Below, in pieces: positions 1 to 6,983 of a stretch of DNA of 64,000 nucleotides (the stretch's first letter is position 1; every line of letters begins with the position of its first letter). The translations under genes and the position numbers were made by a program. Where the stretch lies: the NCBI GenBank assembly GCA_905142475.1, contig LR990730.1:682001-746000 (forward strand). Reading direction: 5' to 3'. The notes under the pieces are model-generated. The model saw only the letters and a list, made by a program, of their open reading frames with translations. It was not told the DNA's origin and ran no database searches. This DNA is from Xanthomonas hydrangeae. Its GTDB lineage: Bacteria; Pseudomonadota; Gammaproteobacteria; Xanthomonadales; Xanthomonadaceae.

Positions 1-2
1 TG

Positions 3-677
3 GTGGTCTTCGATTTCGACCACACGCTGTACGACGGCGATTCCGGCAGCCATCTGTTTGCCTGGCTGATCAAACGCAACCCGTTGCGTCTGCTGGTGGC
101 CTTGTTGGCTTCGCCAATTCTCGGCCCGATGGTGGCGATGCTGCCGACCCGCAGGCGCGGTGTCTCCGGCTATGTGTGGATCGCCACCTTCGGCCTGCAT
201 CGCACGCGCGAATTCAATCGCTTCATCGATGCGTACGTGCTCAAGCATGAAGCGCAGATCCGGCAGCGCTTGCTGCCGCATGCGTTGAAGGTGTTTACCG
301 ACCATCGCGCCGCAGGCGATCGGGTCGTGGTCGCCACCGGCGCACCGCCGGAACTGGCACGTGCGATTCTCGGCTTCGTCGCGCATCAGGACGTGCCGGT
401 GATCGGCAGCCTGGTCGGCCCACGCCTGGGTGCGGTCACTGCGCGGCGCCACTGCCACAACGAAGAAAAGATGCGCATGCTGCGCGAGCGCGGCTATGCC
501 GACATCGCCATCGCCTATTCGGACAGCACCGCCGATCTGCCGTTGTTGAAGGCCGCGCGCGCACCGGTGGTGGTCAACCCCAAAGCCAATCGCGAGGCAC
601 TGTTCCGTCAGGTGCTGCCTGCAGGCACACCGATCCTCAACTGGGGCTGTCGCGACCGCGGCGGCAAGGCGCTGTAG
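3..677 (+). CDS. HAD-family phosphatase (5' end cut by window)
   Basis: Haloacid dehalogenase superfamily hydrolase of the phosphoserine-phosphatase-like (SerB/HAD-IB) type, probably a cytosolic or membrane-associated phosphomonoesterase. Motif I, DFDHTLYD, lies at the very N-terminus and supplies the nucleophilic Asp and the general acid. A hydrophobic cap segment follows (residues ~25-50). VVATGAPPEL is motif II, and the late YSDSTADLPLL is motif III/IV and binds Mg2+. The frame is open to base 1 and family members usually have a few residues before motif I, so the true start probably lies just outside the window. The substrate is not readable from the sequence. Confidence 0.75.
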   Translation: MVFDFDHTLYDGDSGSHLFAWLIKRNPLRLLVALLASPILGPMVAMLPTRRRGVSGYVWIATFGLHRTREFNRFIDAYVLKHEAQIRQRLLPHALKVFTDHRAAGDRVVVATGAPPELARAILGFVAHQDVPVIGSLVGPRLGAVTARRHCHNEEKMRMLRERGYADIAIAYSDSTADLPLLKAARAPVVVNPKANREALFRQVLPAGTPILNWGCRDRGGKAL

Positions 678-1031
678 CGCCTGTTGTCAGAGACATATGC
701 GCCTCAGGCAGGGCATGCGGTCGGTGCGTAGTCAGGTGTGCAGTCCAGACAGGAAAAGTGCTTCGCCCAGTGAGCGCAATCCCGGCAGACACATTGGCGG
801 ACTGATGCTCAAGTACTGATCAGTAAGCGATGGGCCTTGAGCTCGCTGAAGGAGCGGGGTGCAATGCACGCAGTCGGCTACAGGGGAATGGTGGGCAATG
901 CGCAGCACACGCCCGGCAATCGATAGCGGAAAGCGCCTGACTGCATCAGTCCGCATGCCTTGCGACACGCGGCTCAAACTGCGGTCGGTGCGATGTTGCA
1001 CCAACCGCGACCACAACCGCTAAGCGCGCGC
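678..1031. other. Intergenic region, 354 bp
   Basis: Gap between the convergent HAD gene and clp. The short frames here lack ribosome sites and family signatures, so I call no gene. The only structure I see is a 12-bp perfect palindrome, TACTGATCAGTA, at 814-825. No clear terminator is visible. Confidence 0.4.
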
Positions 1032-1724
1032 TTAGCGCGTGCCGTACAGCACGACGGTCTTGCCGCGCGCATGCAACAGACCATCGGCTTGCAGTTTCTT
1101 GAGCACGCGGCCGGCCATTTCGCGCGAGCAACCGACAAGGCGTGCCAACTCCTGCCGCGAAACGCGCAGCTGGGTGCCCTGCGGATGGCTCATCGCTTCA
1201 GGTTCCTTGGACAGATCGTGCAGCGTACGCACGATGCGATCGGTCACGTCCAGGAATGCCAGGCGACTGGCTTTCCTTGTGGTATCGAGCAATCGCTTTG
1301 AGAGCTGAACGCCAATCGCGTACAGGATGCGTGGCGCATCCGGTGACAGACTGGTCTGGAACAGTTGCTGCAACCGCTCGTAGCTGATTTCGGCCAGTTC
1401 GCATTGGGTGCGGGTGCGCAAGATCACCTCGCGCGTATCGGATTCGATGAACAACCCCATCTCGCCGACGAACTCGCCACTGCCGAAGTAGCCCAGCACC
1501 AACTCACGATCGTCATCTTCCTCGGCGATGATGCTGACCGAACCGCTGACAACGTAGTAGAGGGTGCCGGCCGGGTCTCCTGGCCGGAACACATCGGTCC
1601 GGGTCGGATAGCGCCTGCGGTGGCTGTGCGCCAGAAAACGCTCAATCGTGCCAGCGTCCAGTGCCAGATAAGGGGTGGCGTTACGTACCGTCGTGGTGAC
1701 AACCGTCGTGTTTCCTGGGCTCAT
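1032..1724 (-). CDS. clp: Global virulence regulator Clp (CRP/FNR family, c-di-GMP responsive)
   Basis: CAP-like protein of 230 residues, the usual length for Xanthomonas Clp. An N-terminal cyclic-nucleotide-binding beta barrel (residues ~20-130) contains GEFVGEMGLF. A long dimerisation helix follows, then a C-terminal winged helix-turn-helix (SRQELARLVGCSREMAGRVL, ~residues 185-205). Glu99 in TREV corresponds to the residue reported as important for c-di-GMP binding in Xanthomonas Clp. In this genus Clp activates genes for extracellular enzymes and exopolysaccharide, and c-di-GMP prevents DNA binding, linking it to DSF/Rpf signalling. It is divergent from speD across 137 bp. Identification is strong; the regulon is known from the family, not from this sequence. 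Confidence 0.95.
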   Translation of the reverse strand: MSPGNTTVVTTTVRNATPYLALDAGTIERFLAHSHRRRYPTRTDVFRPGDPAGTLYYVVSGSVSIIAEEDDDRELVLGYFGSGEFVGEMGLFIESDTREVILRTRTQCELAEISYERLQQLFQTSLSPDAPRILYAIGVQLSKRLLDTTRKASRLAFLDVTDRIVRTLHDLSKEPEAMSHPQGTQLRVSRQELARLVGCSREMAGRVLKKLQADGLLHARGKTVVLYGTR

Positions 1725-1861
1725 GGTAGTTCCGCGTGTAATTCCTGAAGCTTAACGGCATGAGTCATGCAAGGTAAACCATTCTTAACGTCGGCATTTC
1801 GTTGCTGGGATCTTTGGCTCATAATTGACTCCTTTCCCGCCTTCCATAAGGACAGACCGAC

Positions 1862-2656
1862 GTGGTCAAGCCGTTGCCTCGCCTGAGGCTACAGGGGTTC
1901 AACAACCTCACCAAGGCGTTGAGCTTCAACATCTACGACGTCTGTTACGCGCGTACCGAAGAGGAGCGTCAGCGCTACATCGAGTATATCGATGAGCAGT
2001 ACGACGCGGACCGTCTGACGCAGATCCTGACCGACGTGGCCGAGATCATTGGCGCCAACATCCTTAATATCGCACGTCAGGACTACGATCCGCAGGGTGC
2101 GTCGGTGACGATCCTCATCTCGGAAGAGCCCGTCATCGACAAGAAGCAGGCCGGCAAGGAGTTGATCCCTGAAGCCGTGGTTGCTCATATGGACAAGAGT
2201 CATATCACTGTCCATACATATCCCGAGACGCATCCGCAGGAAGGCATCGCGACATTCCGCGCCGATATCGACGTCGCCACGTGCGGCGTGATCTCGCCGT
2301 TGAAGGCGCTGAACTACCTGATCGAGAGTCTGGAATCGGACATCGTGATCATGGACTACCGTGTCCGTGGCTTCACCCGCGATGTGAAGGGCAAGAAGCA
2401 CTACATTGACCACAAGATCAACTCGATCCAGCACTTCATGGCCAAGAACGTGAAGTCGCGTTACGAGATGTTCGACGTCAATGTCTATCAGGAAAATATC
2501 TTCCACACGAAGATGCACCTGAAGGACTTCGATCTCGATCAGTACCTGTTCGAAGAGCGCGCCAAGAACCTCTCGTTCAAGGAGCGCATGAAGATCGAAA
2601 CGCTGTTGAAGCGCGAAATCGAAGAGCTGTTCCATGGGCGTAACCTGAGCGAATAA
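1862..2656 (+). CDS. speD: S-adenosylmethionine decarboxylase proenzyme
   Basis: Pyruvoyl-dependent enzyme that decarboxylates S-adenosylmethionine, supplying aminopropyl groups for spermidine. It has 264 residues, the same as the E. coli-type enzyme. The self-cleavage site is in [13 protein letters not shown]: Ser113 becomes the pyruvoyl group and the protein splits into beta and alpha chains. The conserved region [15 protein letters not shown] follows. The start is GTG at 1862, preceded by a purine-rich AAGGACAG site. No spermidine synthase gene lies next to it, so the gene is probably monocistronic. It is divergent from clp. Confidence 0.95.
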   Translation: MVKPLPRLRLQGFNNLTKALSFNIYDVCYARTEEERQRYIEYIDEQYDADRLTQILTDVAEIIGANILNIARQDYDPQGASVTILISEEPVIDKKQAGKELIPEAVVAHMDKSHITVHTYPETHPQEGIATFRADIDVATCGVISPLKALNYLIESLESDIVIMDYRVRGFTRDVKGKKHYIDHKINSIQHFMAKNVKSRYEMFDVNVYQENIFHTKMHLKDFDLDQYLFEERAKNLSFKERMKIETLLKREIEELFHGRNLSE

Positions 2657-2704
2657 GCGCAGGATTCGACCCGTTGCGTGCTTGTTTGCAAGCGCGCGCA
2701 AGAT

Positions 2705-2790
2705 GCAAGGCGGGACGGCCCGCCACGCGATGACCTCGCGTTCCACAGCCGACGGCGGCCCAGTGTGCAAACACTGGGTCGCTTTTTTTT
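2705..2790 (+). promoter_or_regulatory. Guanidine-II (mini-ykkC) riboswitch with overlapping terminator
   Basis: Two hairpins, each capped by an ACGG loop, precede sugE. P1 pairs 2709-2714 with 2719-2724 (GGCGGG-ACGG-CCCGCC). P2 pairs 2748-2751 with 2756-2759 (GCCG-ACGG-CGGC). Twin hairpins with ACGR loops define the mini-ykkC motif, the guanidine-II riboswitch, which typically precedes sugE/gdx guanidinium exporters. The 3' strand of P2 overlaps the 5' base of a 12-bp terminator (2755-2782, T-run 2783-2790). Guanidine-stabilised P2 would therefore compete with termination and switch the exporter on. The structure is seen directly; the mechanism is inferred. Confidence 0.82.
2755..2790 (+). 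terminator. Rho-independent terminator inside the sugE leader
   Basis: A 12-bp stem with one G-U pair (2755-2766 with 2771-2782), GCAA loop and eight T residues. It lies between speD and sugE. It can serve as the speD terminator and, because it shares bases with riboswitch hairpin P2, as the expression platform of the sugE leader. Confidence 0.8.
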
Positions 2791-2818
2791 GTGCGTTTTC
2801 CAAGTGAGGAGTGATGCG

Positions 2819-3130
2819 ATGCCCTGGATCTATCTGTTGTTGGCCGGCCTGTTCGAAATCGGCTTTGCCATGGGCCTGAAGTACAGCGACGGTTTTACGC
2901 GCCTGTGGCCGACCGTGCTGACGGTCGGCCTGGCAGCCATCAGCCTGTGGTTGTTGACGCAGGCACTGAAGACCATCCCGGTGGGAACCGGTTACGCGAT
3001 CTGGACCGGCATTGGCGCAGTGGGCGTCACCATCGCTGGCATCGCGTTGTTCGGCGATAGCGCGTCGTGGCCGCGACTGGCGTGCATCGGCCTGATCGTT
3101 GCCGGTGTGATTGGCTTGAAGCTCGCCTAA
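2819..3130 (+). CDS. sugE: SMR-family guanidinium exporter (SugE/Gdx)
   Basis: Small multidrug resistance family protein of 103 residues with four transmembrane helices. Glu13 in LAGLFEIGFA is the membrane-embedded proton/substrate-coupling glutamate of the family. The SugE/Gdx subtype is indicated by FEIGFAMGLKYSDGF and by GTGYAIWTGIGAVG. Gdx members export guanidinium in exchange for protons from the inner membrane. I chose the ATG at 2819 because it follows a GAGG site and gives the standard length. The guanidine-II riboswitch just upstream supports the guanidinium-export role over general drug efflux. Confidence 0.9.
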   Translation: MPWIYLLLAGLFEIGFAMGLKYSDGFTRLWPTVLTVGLAAISLWLLTQALKTIPVGTGYAIWTGIGAVGVTIAGIALFGDSASWPRLACIGLIVAGVIGLKLA

Positions 3131-3140
3131 AACGAACCGC

Positions 3141-3794
3141 CTAAAAGCGGTAGGCGATGGTCTTCATGAGCTTGGAGGCCAGGGCCATGGCGCCGGGAAT
3201 CGGCGGCGGCAGGATGCGGGCGCCGGCCTGTTCGGCCTGATCGGCGTGGCGTGCCTCGTCGATCTTCATCACGCGCAGGATGGCGCGACTGCGCTGGTCG
3301 ATCTCGGGCAGGGTCTCCAGGTGCTCGTCCAGATGGGCTTCGACCTGGCGCTCGGTCTCGACCACGAAGCCCAGGCTCCAGTCGTCGCCGCGCAATCCGG
3401 CCAGTGCGCCGAGGGCGTAGCTGCCGGCGTACCAGAGCGGGTTGAACAGGCTGGGGCGGCTGTCCAGTTCGTACAGACGGTCGGCGCACCAGGCCAGGTG
3501 GTCGGTTTCTTCCTGCGCCGCTTCCAGCAAGTGTTGCTGGGTGTGGGCATCGCGGGCGACCGCCGCCTGGCCGAAGTACAGGCCTTGCGCGCAGACCTCG
3601 CCGACATGGTTGATGCGCATCAGCCCGGCGGCATGCCGGCGTTGGTCTGGTTCCAGCGCGATGTCGGGCGTGTCGGCGGCTGGGTTGGGTCGCTCGGCAG
3701 GCGGGTTGCCGAACACCGTGTCCAGCGCGCGCTGGGCTTCGACCAGGAGCCGGTCGAGCGGGCTATGCAGTCGGAATGAAGAGGTCTGGGTCAT
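3141..3794 (-). CDS. coq7: 2-polyprenyl-3-methyl-6-methoxy-1,4-benzoquinol hydroxylase
   Basis: Di-iron monooxygenase of ubiquinone synthesis, 217 residues, probably associated with the inner membrane face. The ferritin-like ligand motifs are visible: [23 protein letters not shown] and DEARHAD, giving the paired E-x-x-H metal sites of Coq7/UbiF-replacing enzymes. The start at 3794 (MTQTSSFRL) gives the normal family length; a longer upstream frame would run into the rplM leader. It is divergent from rplM and ends 10 bp from the convergent sugE stop. Confidence 0.93.
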   Translation of the reverse strand: MTQTSSFRLHSPLDRLLVEAQRALDTVFGNPPAERPNPAADTPDIALEPDQRRHAAGLMRINHVGEVCAQGLYFGQAAVARDAHTQQHLLEAAQEETDHLAWCADRLYELDSRPSLFNPLWYAGSYALGALAGLRGDDWSLGFVVETERQVEAHLDEHLETLPEIDQRSRAILRVMKIDEARHADQAEQAGARILPPPIPGAMALASKLMKTIAYRF

Positions 3795-3975
3795 CCGGCG
3801 ATTCTGGCCCCCGGCTGGCGTGCTGCCAACCGCCCGGCGCCGGCCGGTGGGGCGACTTGCGCCGCCACGGGGCATCCCGTACAATCCCGCCTCTTCTGTT
3901 TCGCCTTCACAACGCGTGGCAAAGTTCCAGCGGTCATCGCCGCTGCAATCCGCCCGACTACTCAAGAGCTTCCTC

Positions 3976-4404
3976 ATGACTACGTTCACCGCCAAGTCCG
4001 AGACCGTCCAGCGCGACTGGTATCTCGTTGACGCCGCCGGCAAGACGCTTGGCCGTCTCTGCACCGAACTGGCTAGCCGCCTGCGCGGTAAGCACAAGCC
4101 GATCTATACCCCTCACGTCGATACTGGCGATTACCTCGTGGTGATCAATGCCGAAAAGATCGTGGTCACGGGCAACAAGCTGAAAGACAAGAAGTATCAC
4201 CGCTTCACCGGCTACATCGGTAACTTGAAGACCGAGAGCCTGGAGCAGGCGCTGCAGCGCCACCCGGAGCGCGTGATCGAAATCGCCGTCAAGGGCATGC
4301 TGCCGAAGGGTCCCCTGGGCCGCACCATGTACCGCAAGCTCAAGGTCTATTCGGGTGCCGAGCATCCGCACGCCGCTCAGCAGCCGCAAGTTCTGGATAT
4401 CTAA
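3976..4404 (+). CDS. rplM: 50S ribosomal protein L13
   Basis: Large-subunit ribosomal protein of 142 residues, the standard length. Conserved features include [14 protein letters not shown] at the start, [21 protein letters not shown] sequence in the middle and the [10 protein letters not shown] signature. The ATG at 3976 follows AGAGCTTCCTC, a weak ribosome site. The 180-bp leader up to coq7 may hold an L13 autoregulatory element, but I see no clear fold. Cotranscribed with rpsI, whose start lies 3 bp after the stop. Confidence 0.97.
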   Translation: MTTFTAKSETVQRDWYLVDAAGKTLGRLCTELASRLRGKHKPIYTPHVDTGDYLVVINAEKIVVTGNKLKDKKYHRFTGYIGNLKTESLEQALQRHPERVIEIAVKGMLPKGPLGRTMYRKLKVYSGAEHPHAAQQPQVLDI

Positions 4405-4406
4405 TC

Positions 4407-4799
4407 ATGGCTATCACGCAAAACTACGGCACCGGTCGCCGCAAGTCCTCCACCGCTCGCGTGTTTCTGCGCAAGGGTACCGGCAACATTTCGGTCAACG
4501 GCCTGCCGTTGGACAAGTTCTTCGGTCGCGAAACTGCGCGCATGATCGTGCGTCAGCCGCTTGAGCTGACCAAGAACACCGAAAGCTTCGACATCCTGGT
4601 CACCGCTTCGGGCGGCGGCACCACCGGCCAGGCCGGTGCGATTCGTCTGGGCATCGCCCGTGCGCTGGTCGAATACGACGAAACCCTGAAGTCCGAGCTG
4701 CGCAAGGCTGGCTTCATGACCCGTGACGCCCGCGAAGTCGAGCGTAAGAAGGTCGGTTTGCACAAGGCCCGTCGCGCTACCCAGTTCTCCAAGCGCTGA
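4407..4799 (+). CDS. rpsI: 30S ribosomal protein S9
   Basis: Small-subunit ribosomal protein of 130 residues. It begins [15 protein letters not shown], contains [19 protein letters not shown], and ends with the basic tail ATQFSKR whose last residues reach the ribosomal P site. The rplM-rpsI pair is a universal bacterial operon. A strong terminator follows 44 bp after the stop. Confidence 0.97.
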   Translation: MAITQNYGTGRRKSSTARVFLRKGTGNISVNGLPLDKFFGRETARMIVRQPLELTKNTESFDILVTASGGGTTGQAGAIRLGIARALVEYDETLKSELRKAGFMTRDAREVERKKVGLHKARRATQFSKR

Positions 4800-4843
4800 T
4801 CCATCGCGTTTGCGGCGTCCCGGCTCGCCGGGGCGCCTGCTTC

Positions 4844-4868
4844 AAAAGCCCGGTTATGCCGGGCTTTT
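4844..4868 (+). terminator. Terminator of rplM-rpsI
   Basis: Perfect 10-bp stem AAAAGCCCGG/CCGGGCTTTT with a five-base loop, ending in T residues. It lies downstream of rpsI and before the minus-strand tRNA genes, and its A/T flanks could let it work in both directions. Confidence 0.85.
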
Positions 4869-4916
4869 GTCGTTTCTGGGATGTGGAACTGCGCTTGGCT
4901 CAAAACCATCAGGCAA

Positions 4917-4950
4917 CAAAAAAGGCCCGATCTTTCGATCGGACCTTTCG
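4917..4950 (-). terminator. Terminator of the tRNA-Gln/tRNA-Met unit
   Basis: Read on the minus strand, a 12-bp stem with one mismatch (around CGATC/GATCG) is followed by a run of T residues, immediately downstream of the tRNA-Gln 3' end. Confidence 0.7.
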
Positions 4951-4954
4951 TGTT

Positions 4955-5028
4955 TGGCTGCCCCGGATGGATTCGAACCACCGATGCCTGAGTCAGAGTC
5001 AGGTGCCTTACCGCTTGGCGACGGGGCA
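4955..5028 (-). tRNA. tRNA-Gln (anticodon CTG)
   Basis: Cloverleaf read on the minus strand. The acceptor stem pairs TGCCCCG with CGGGGCA. The anticodon stem CCTGA/TCAGG has loop CTCTGAC, giving anticodon CTG. The T arm has GGTTCGAATCC-type sequence, and the 3' CCA is encoded. It reads CAG glutamine codons. It lies 52 bp downstream of tRNA-Met on the same strand. Confidence 0.93.
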
Positions 5029-5080
5029 ATAAAACGTGTTGGGCCAAGATTATCGCATGCCAGTGTGCGCATGAATACCT

Positions 5081-5157
5081 TGGTGGCTATGGGTGGACTC
5101 GAACCACCGACCCCAGCATTATGAGTGCTGTGCTCTAACCGGCTGAGCTACATAGCC
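5081..5157 (-). tRNA. tRNA-Met (anticodon CAT, elongator type)
   Basis: Minus-strand cloverleaf of 77 nt. The acceptor stem is GGCTATG/CATAGCC, the anticodon stem CAGCA/TGCTG has loop CTCATAA, and CCA is encoded. The paired first base and the overall similarity to the elongator tRNA-Met of E. coli favour elongator Met over initiator. A tRNA-Ile with lysidine-modified CAT is a less likely alternative. Confidence 0.92.
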
Positions 5158-5275
5158 TAGGGAGCCGGCAATTCTCACTACGTGCCCGTGTGTTGTCAAG
5201 CATTTCGTTTTCAGCTTGTGAGCTGGCCGTCGCCGTGGCAGAGTCGGTGACAGTAGATTTTCAGGAGTCCGCATC

Positions 5276-5893
5276 GTGATCGATCCGGACGGCTTCCGGC
5301 CAAACGTTGGCATCGTGCTGATGCGGCAAGACGGTCAGGTGTTCTGGGCACGACGTGTGCGCAGGGACGGCTGGCAGTTTCCGCAAGGTGGCATGAATAC
5401 CGATGAGACACCCGTCGAAGCCATGTACCGCGAGTTGCGCGAAGAAACCGGGTTGTTGCCCGAGCATGTGTCCGTGCTCGGCGCCACCCCTGGATGGCTA
5501 CGCTATCGCCTGCCCAGCCGGGCGGTGCGCCGCAACGAGCGCCAGGTATGCATCGGCCAGAAGCAGGTCTGGTTCCTGCTGCAATTCACTGGCGAAGAAT
5601 CCCACCTCAAGCTCGACCAGACCGATACCCCGGAGTTCGACCACTGGCGCTGGGTGGATTTCTGGTATCCGGTCGAGCATGTGGTGATGTTCAAACGCGG
5701 CGTCTACGCGCGTGCGCTGCGCCATCTGGCGCCACTGGCGCAGAACCTGGCGGGGCCGGCCGCTGTCGGTGTGATGCCCGAGCGTGCGCTGGAGGCGTGG
5801 TTGCCAGGCAGTAGTGCAGCGGGGCACGACAGCCCACGCAAGCGTCCGCGTAAGCGCAGCGGGGCTCGCACGGTGCGGATTAATAATGATTAA
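5276..5893 (+). CDS. rppH: RNA pyrophosphohydrolase
   Basis: Nudix hydrolase that removes pyrophosphate from 5'-triphosphorylated mRNA and so triggers RNase E-dependent decay in the cytoplasm. The RppH start ([14 protein letters not shown]) and WQFPQGGMN are conserved. The Nudix box occupies residues ~38-60 (GG...E...RELREETGL). With 205 residues it is longer than the ~176 of E. coli because of a basic, low-complexity tail. The GTG start at 5276 follows CAGGAG. It is read away from the upstream minus-strand tRNAs. Confidence 0.93.
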   Translation: MIDPDGFRPNVGIVLMRQDGQVFWARRVRRDGWQFPQGGMNTDETPVEAMYRELREETGLLPEHVSVLGATPGWLRYRLPSRAVRRNERQVCIGQKQVWFLLQFTGEESHLKLDQTDTPEFDHWRWVDFWYPVEHVVMFKRGVYARALRHLAPLAQNLAGPAAVGVMPERALEAWLPGSSAAGHDSPRKRPRKRSGARTVRINND

Positions 5894-5902
5894 CGTTTGG
5901 AA

Positions 5903-5931
5903 TTGACACCTATTCTCGTTTGCGGTGCAAT
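5903..5931 (+). promoter_or_regulatory. Likely sigma-70 promoter of bfd
   Basis: A consensus TTGACA (5903-5908) and TGCAAT (5926-5931) are separated by 17 bp, shortly upstream of bfd. The AT-rich flank (TAATAATGATTAA and TATTCTCGTTT) loosely resembles Fur-box half-sites, which would fit iron control, but the match is imperfect. Confidence 0.45.
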
Positions 5932-5973
5932 CAGTGCCGGTCCTCTCCGGATCGCCAGCACCCGACCGATACC

Positions 5974-6183
5974 GTGTACGTCTGCATCTGCAATGGGGTC
6001 ACCGACCACCAGATCCGCGAAGCGGCCCAGAGTGGCTGCGCCAGCCTGGCCGAGCTGACCATGCGCACCGGCTGTGGTTCCAACTGCGGTTCGTGCCTGG
6101 AGATGGCCAGCGACCTGCTGAGCCAGGCGCACGCGACCCGCGCGCTGCCGTTGCCCATGCTGGGGCTGGCGAGCGCAGCCTGA
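5974..6183 (+). CDS. bfd: Bacterioferritin-associated ferredoxin
   Basis: Small [2Fe-2S] protein of 69 residues that reduces bacterioferritin to release stored iron. The four cluster cysteines are visible as C-x-C (VCICNGVT) near the N-terminus and C-x2-C-type GCGSNCGSC further on, the Bfd/NirB Fer2_BFD arrangement. The GTG at 5974 places the first Cys at the usual position. The partner bfr begins 244 bp downstream on the same strand. Confidence 0.9.
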   Translation: MYVCICNGVTDHQIREAAQSGCASLAELTMRTGCGSNCGSCLEMASDLLSQAHATRALPLPMLGLASAA

Positions 6184-6427
6184 GGCGTGCAAAGCCGCGT
6201 GCTTTGACCACCGGTAGCTCCGACCAGCGTCTCTCGAACATCTCTCCAGGATTGCGCCGTCTACGATTTTCTTCGAGATCGAGCGCCGGGTCGGCCTAGC
6301 CAAGGGCGGTACGGCGCTTCACACAGCGGTCGCCCCACGCGTCCCGCAACTGATCACGATTCGCGTTCCTTCATGCGTCGCGCCAACGCGTTAGAGTGCG
6401 GCCGGCTCACTGTCTCGGAGACATCGC

Positions 6428-6898
6428 ATGAAGGGCGATACCAAAGTCATCGAGTACCTCAACAAGGTGCTCTACAACGAACTCACTGCGATCAACCAGT
6501 ACTTCTTGCACGCCAAGATGCTGAAGAACTGGGGCCTGAAAGAACTGGCCGAGCATGAGTACAAGGAATCCATCGACGAGATGAAGCATGCGGACAAGCT
6601 GTCCGACCGCATCCTGTTTCTCGAGGGGCTTCCCAATTTCCAGGCGCTGGGCAAGCTGCGCATCGGTGAGAACCCGACCGAGATGTTCCGTTGCGATCTG
6701 GCGCTTGAGCGCGAAGCGGTGGCTGTGCTGCGCGAGGCGGTGGCGTATGCGGAGACCGTCAACGACTACGTGAGCCGTCAGCTGCTGGTGGACATTCTGG
6801 AGTCGGAAGAAGAGCACATCGACTGGCTGGAGACGCAGCTGGATCTGGTGGCGCGGATTGGCGAGCCGAATTATTTGCTGACCAAGCTGGACGATTGA
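6428..6898 (+). CDS. bfr: Bacterioferritin
   Basis: Haem-containing 24-subunit iron-storage protein of 156 residues. Ferroxidase ligands are visible: Glu in [13 protein letters not shown]-x-x-H in the middle (DEMKHAD) and [11 protein letters not shown] near the C-terminus. The haem-ligand Met is in the IDEMKHA region. The start follows CGGAGACATCGC. With bfd upstream it forms an iron storage and release pair, probably under iron control. Confidence 0.95.
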   Translation: MKGDTKVIEYLNKVLYNELTAINQYFLHAKMLKNWGLKELAEHEYKESIDEMKHADKLSDRILFLEGLPNFQALGKLRIGENPTEMFRCDLALEREAVAVLREAVAYAETVNDYVSRQLLVDILESEEEHIDWLETQLDLVARIGEPNYLLTKLDD

Positions 6899-6983
6899 GG
6901 TCTGCTGAGGCGGCTGTCGGGTTGTTCTTGGGCGGCGCGTTTTGTTGGCTAGCTGGTATGACTCGGCCTAGGCTCCTGATCGT

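Noticed and set aside
815..1016. Short genes between the HAD gene and clp
   Set aside because: Frames overlap each other on both strands and have no ribosome sites or conserved motifs.
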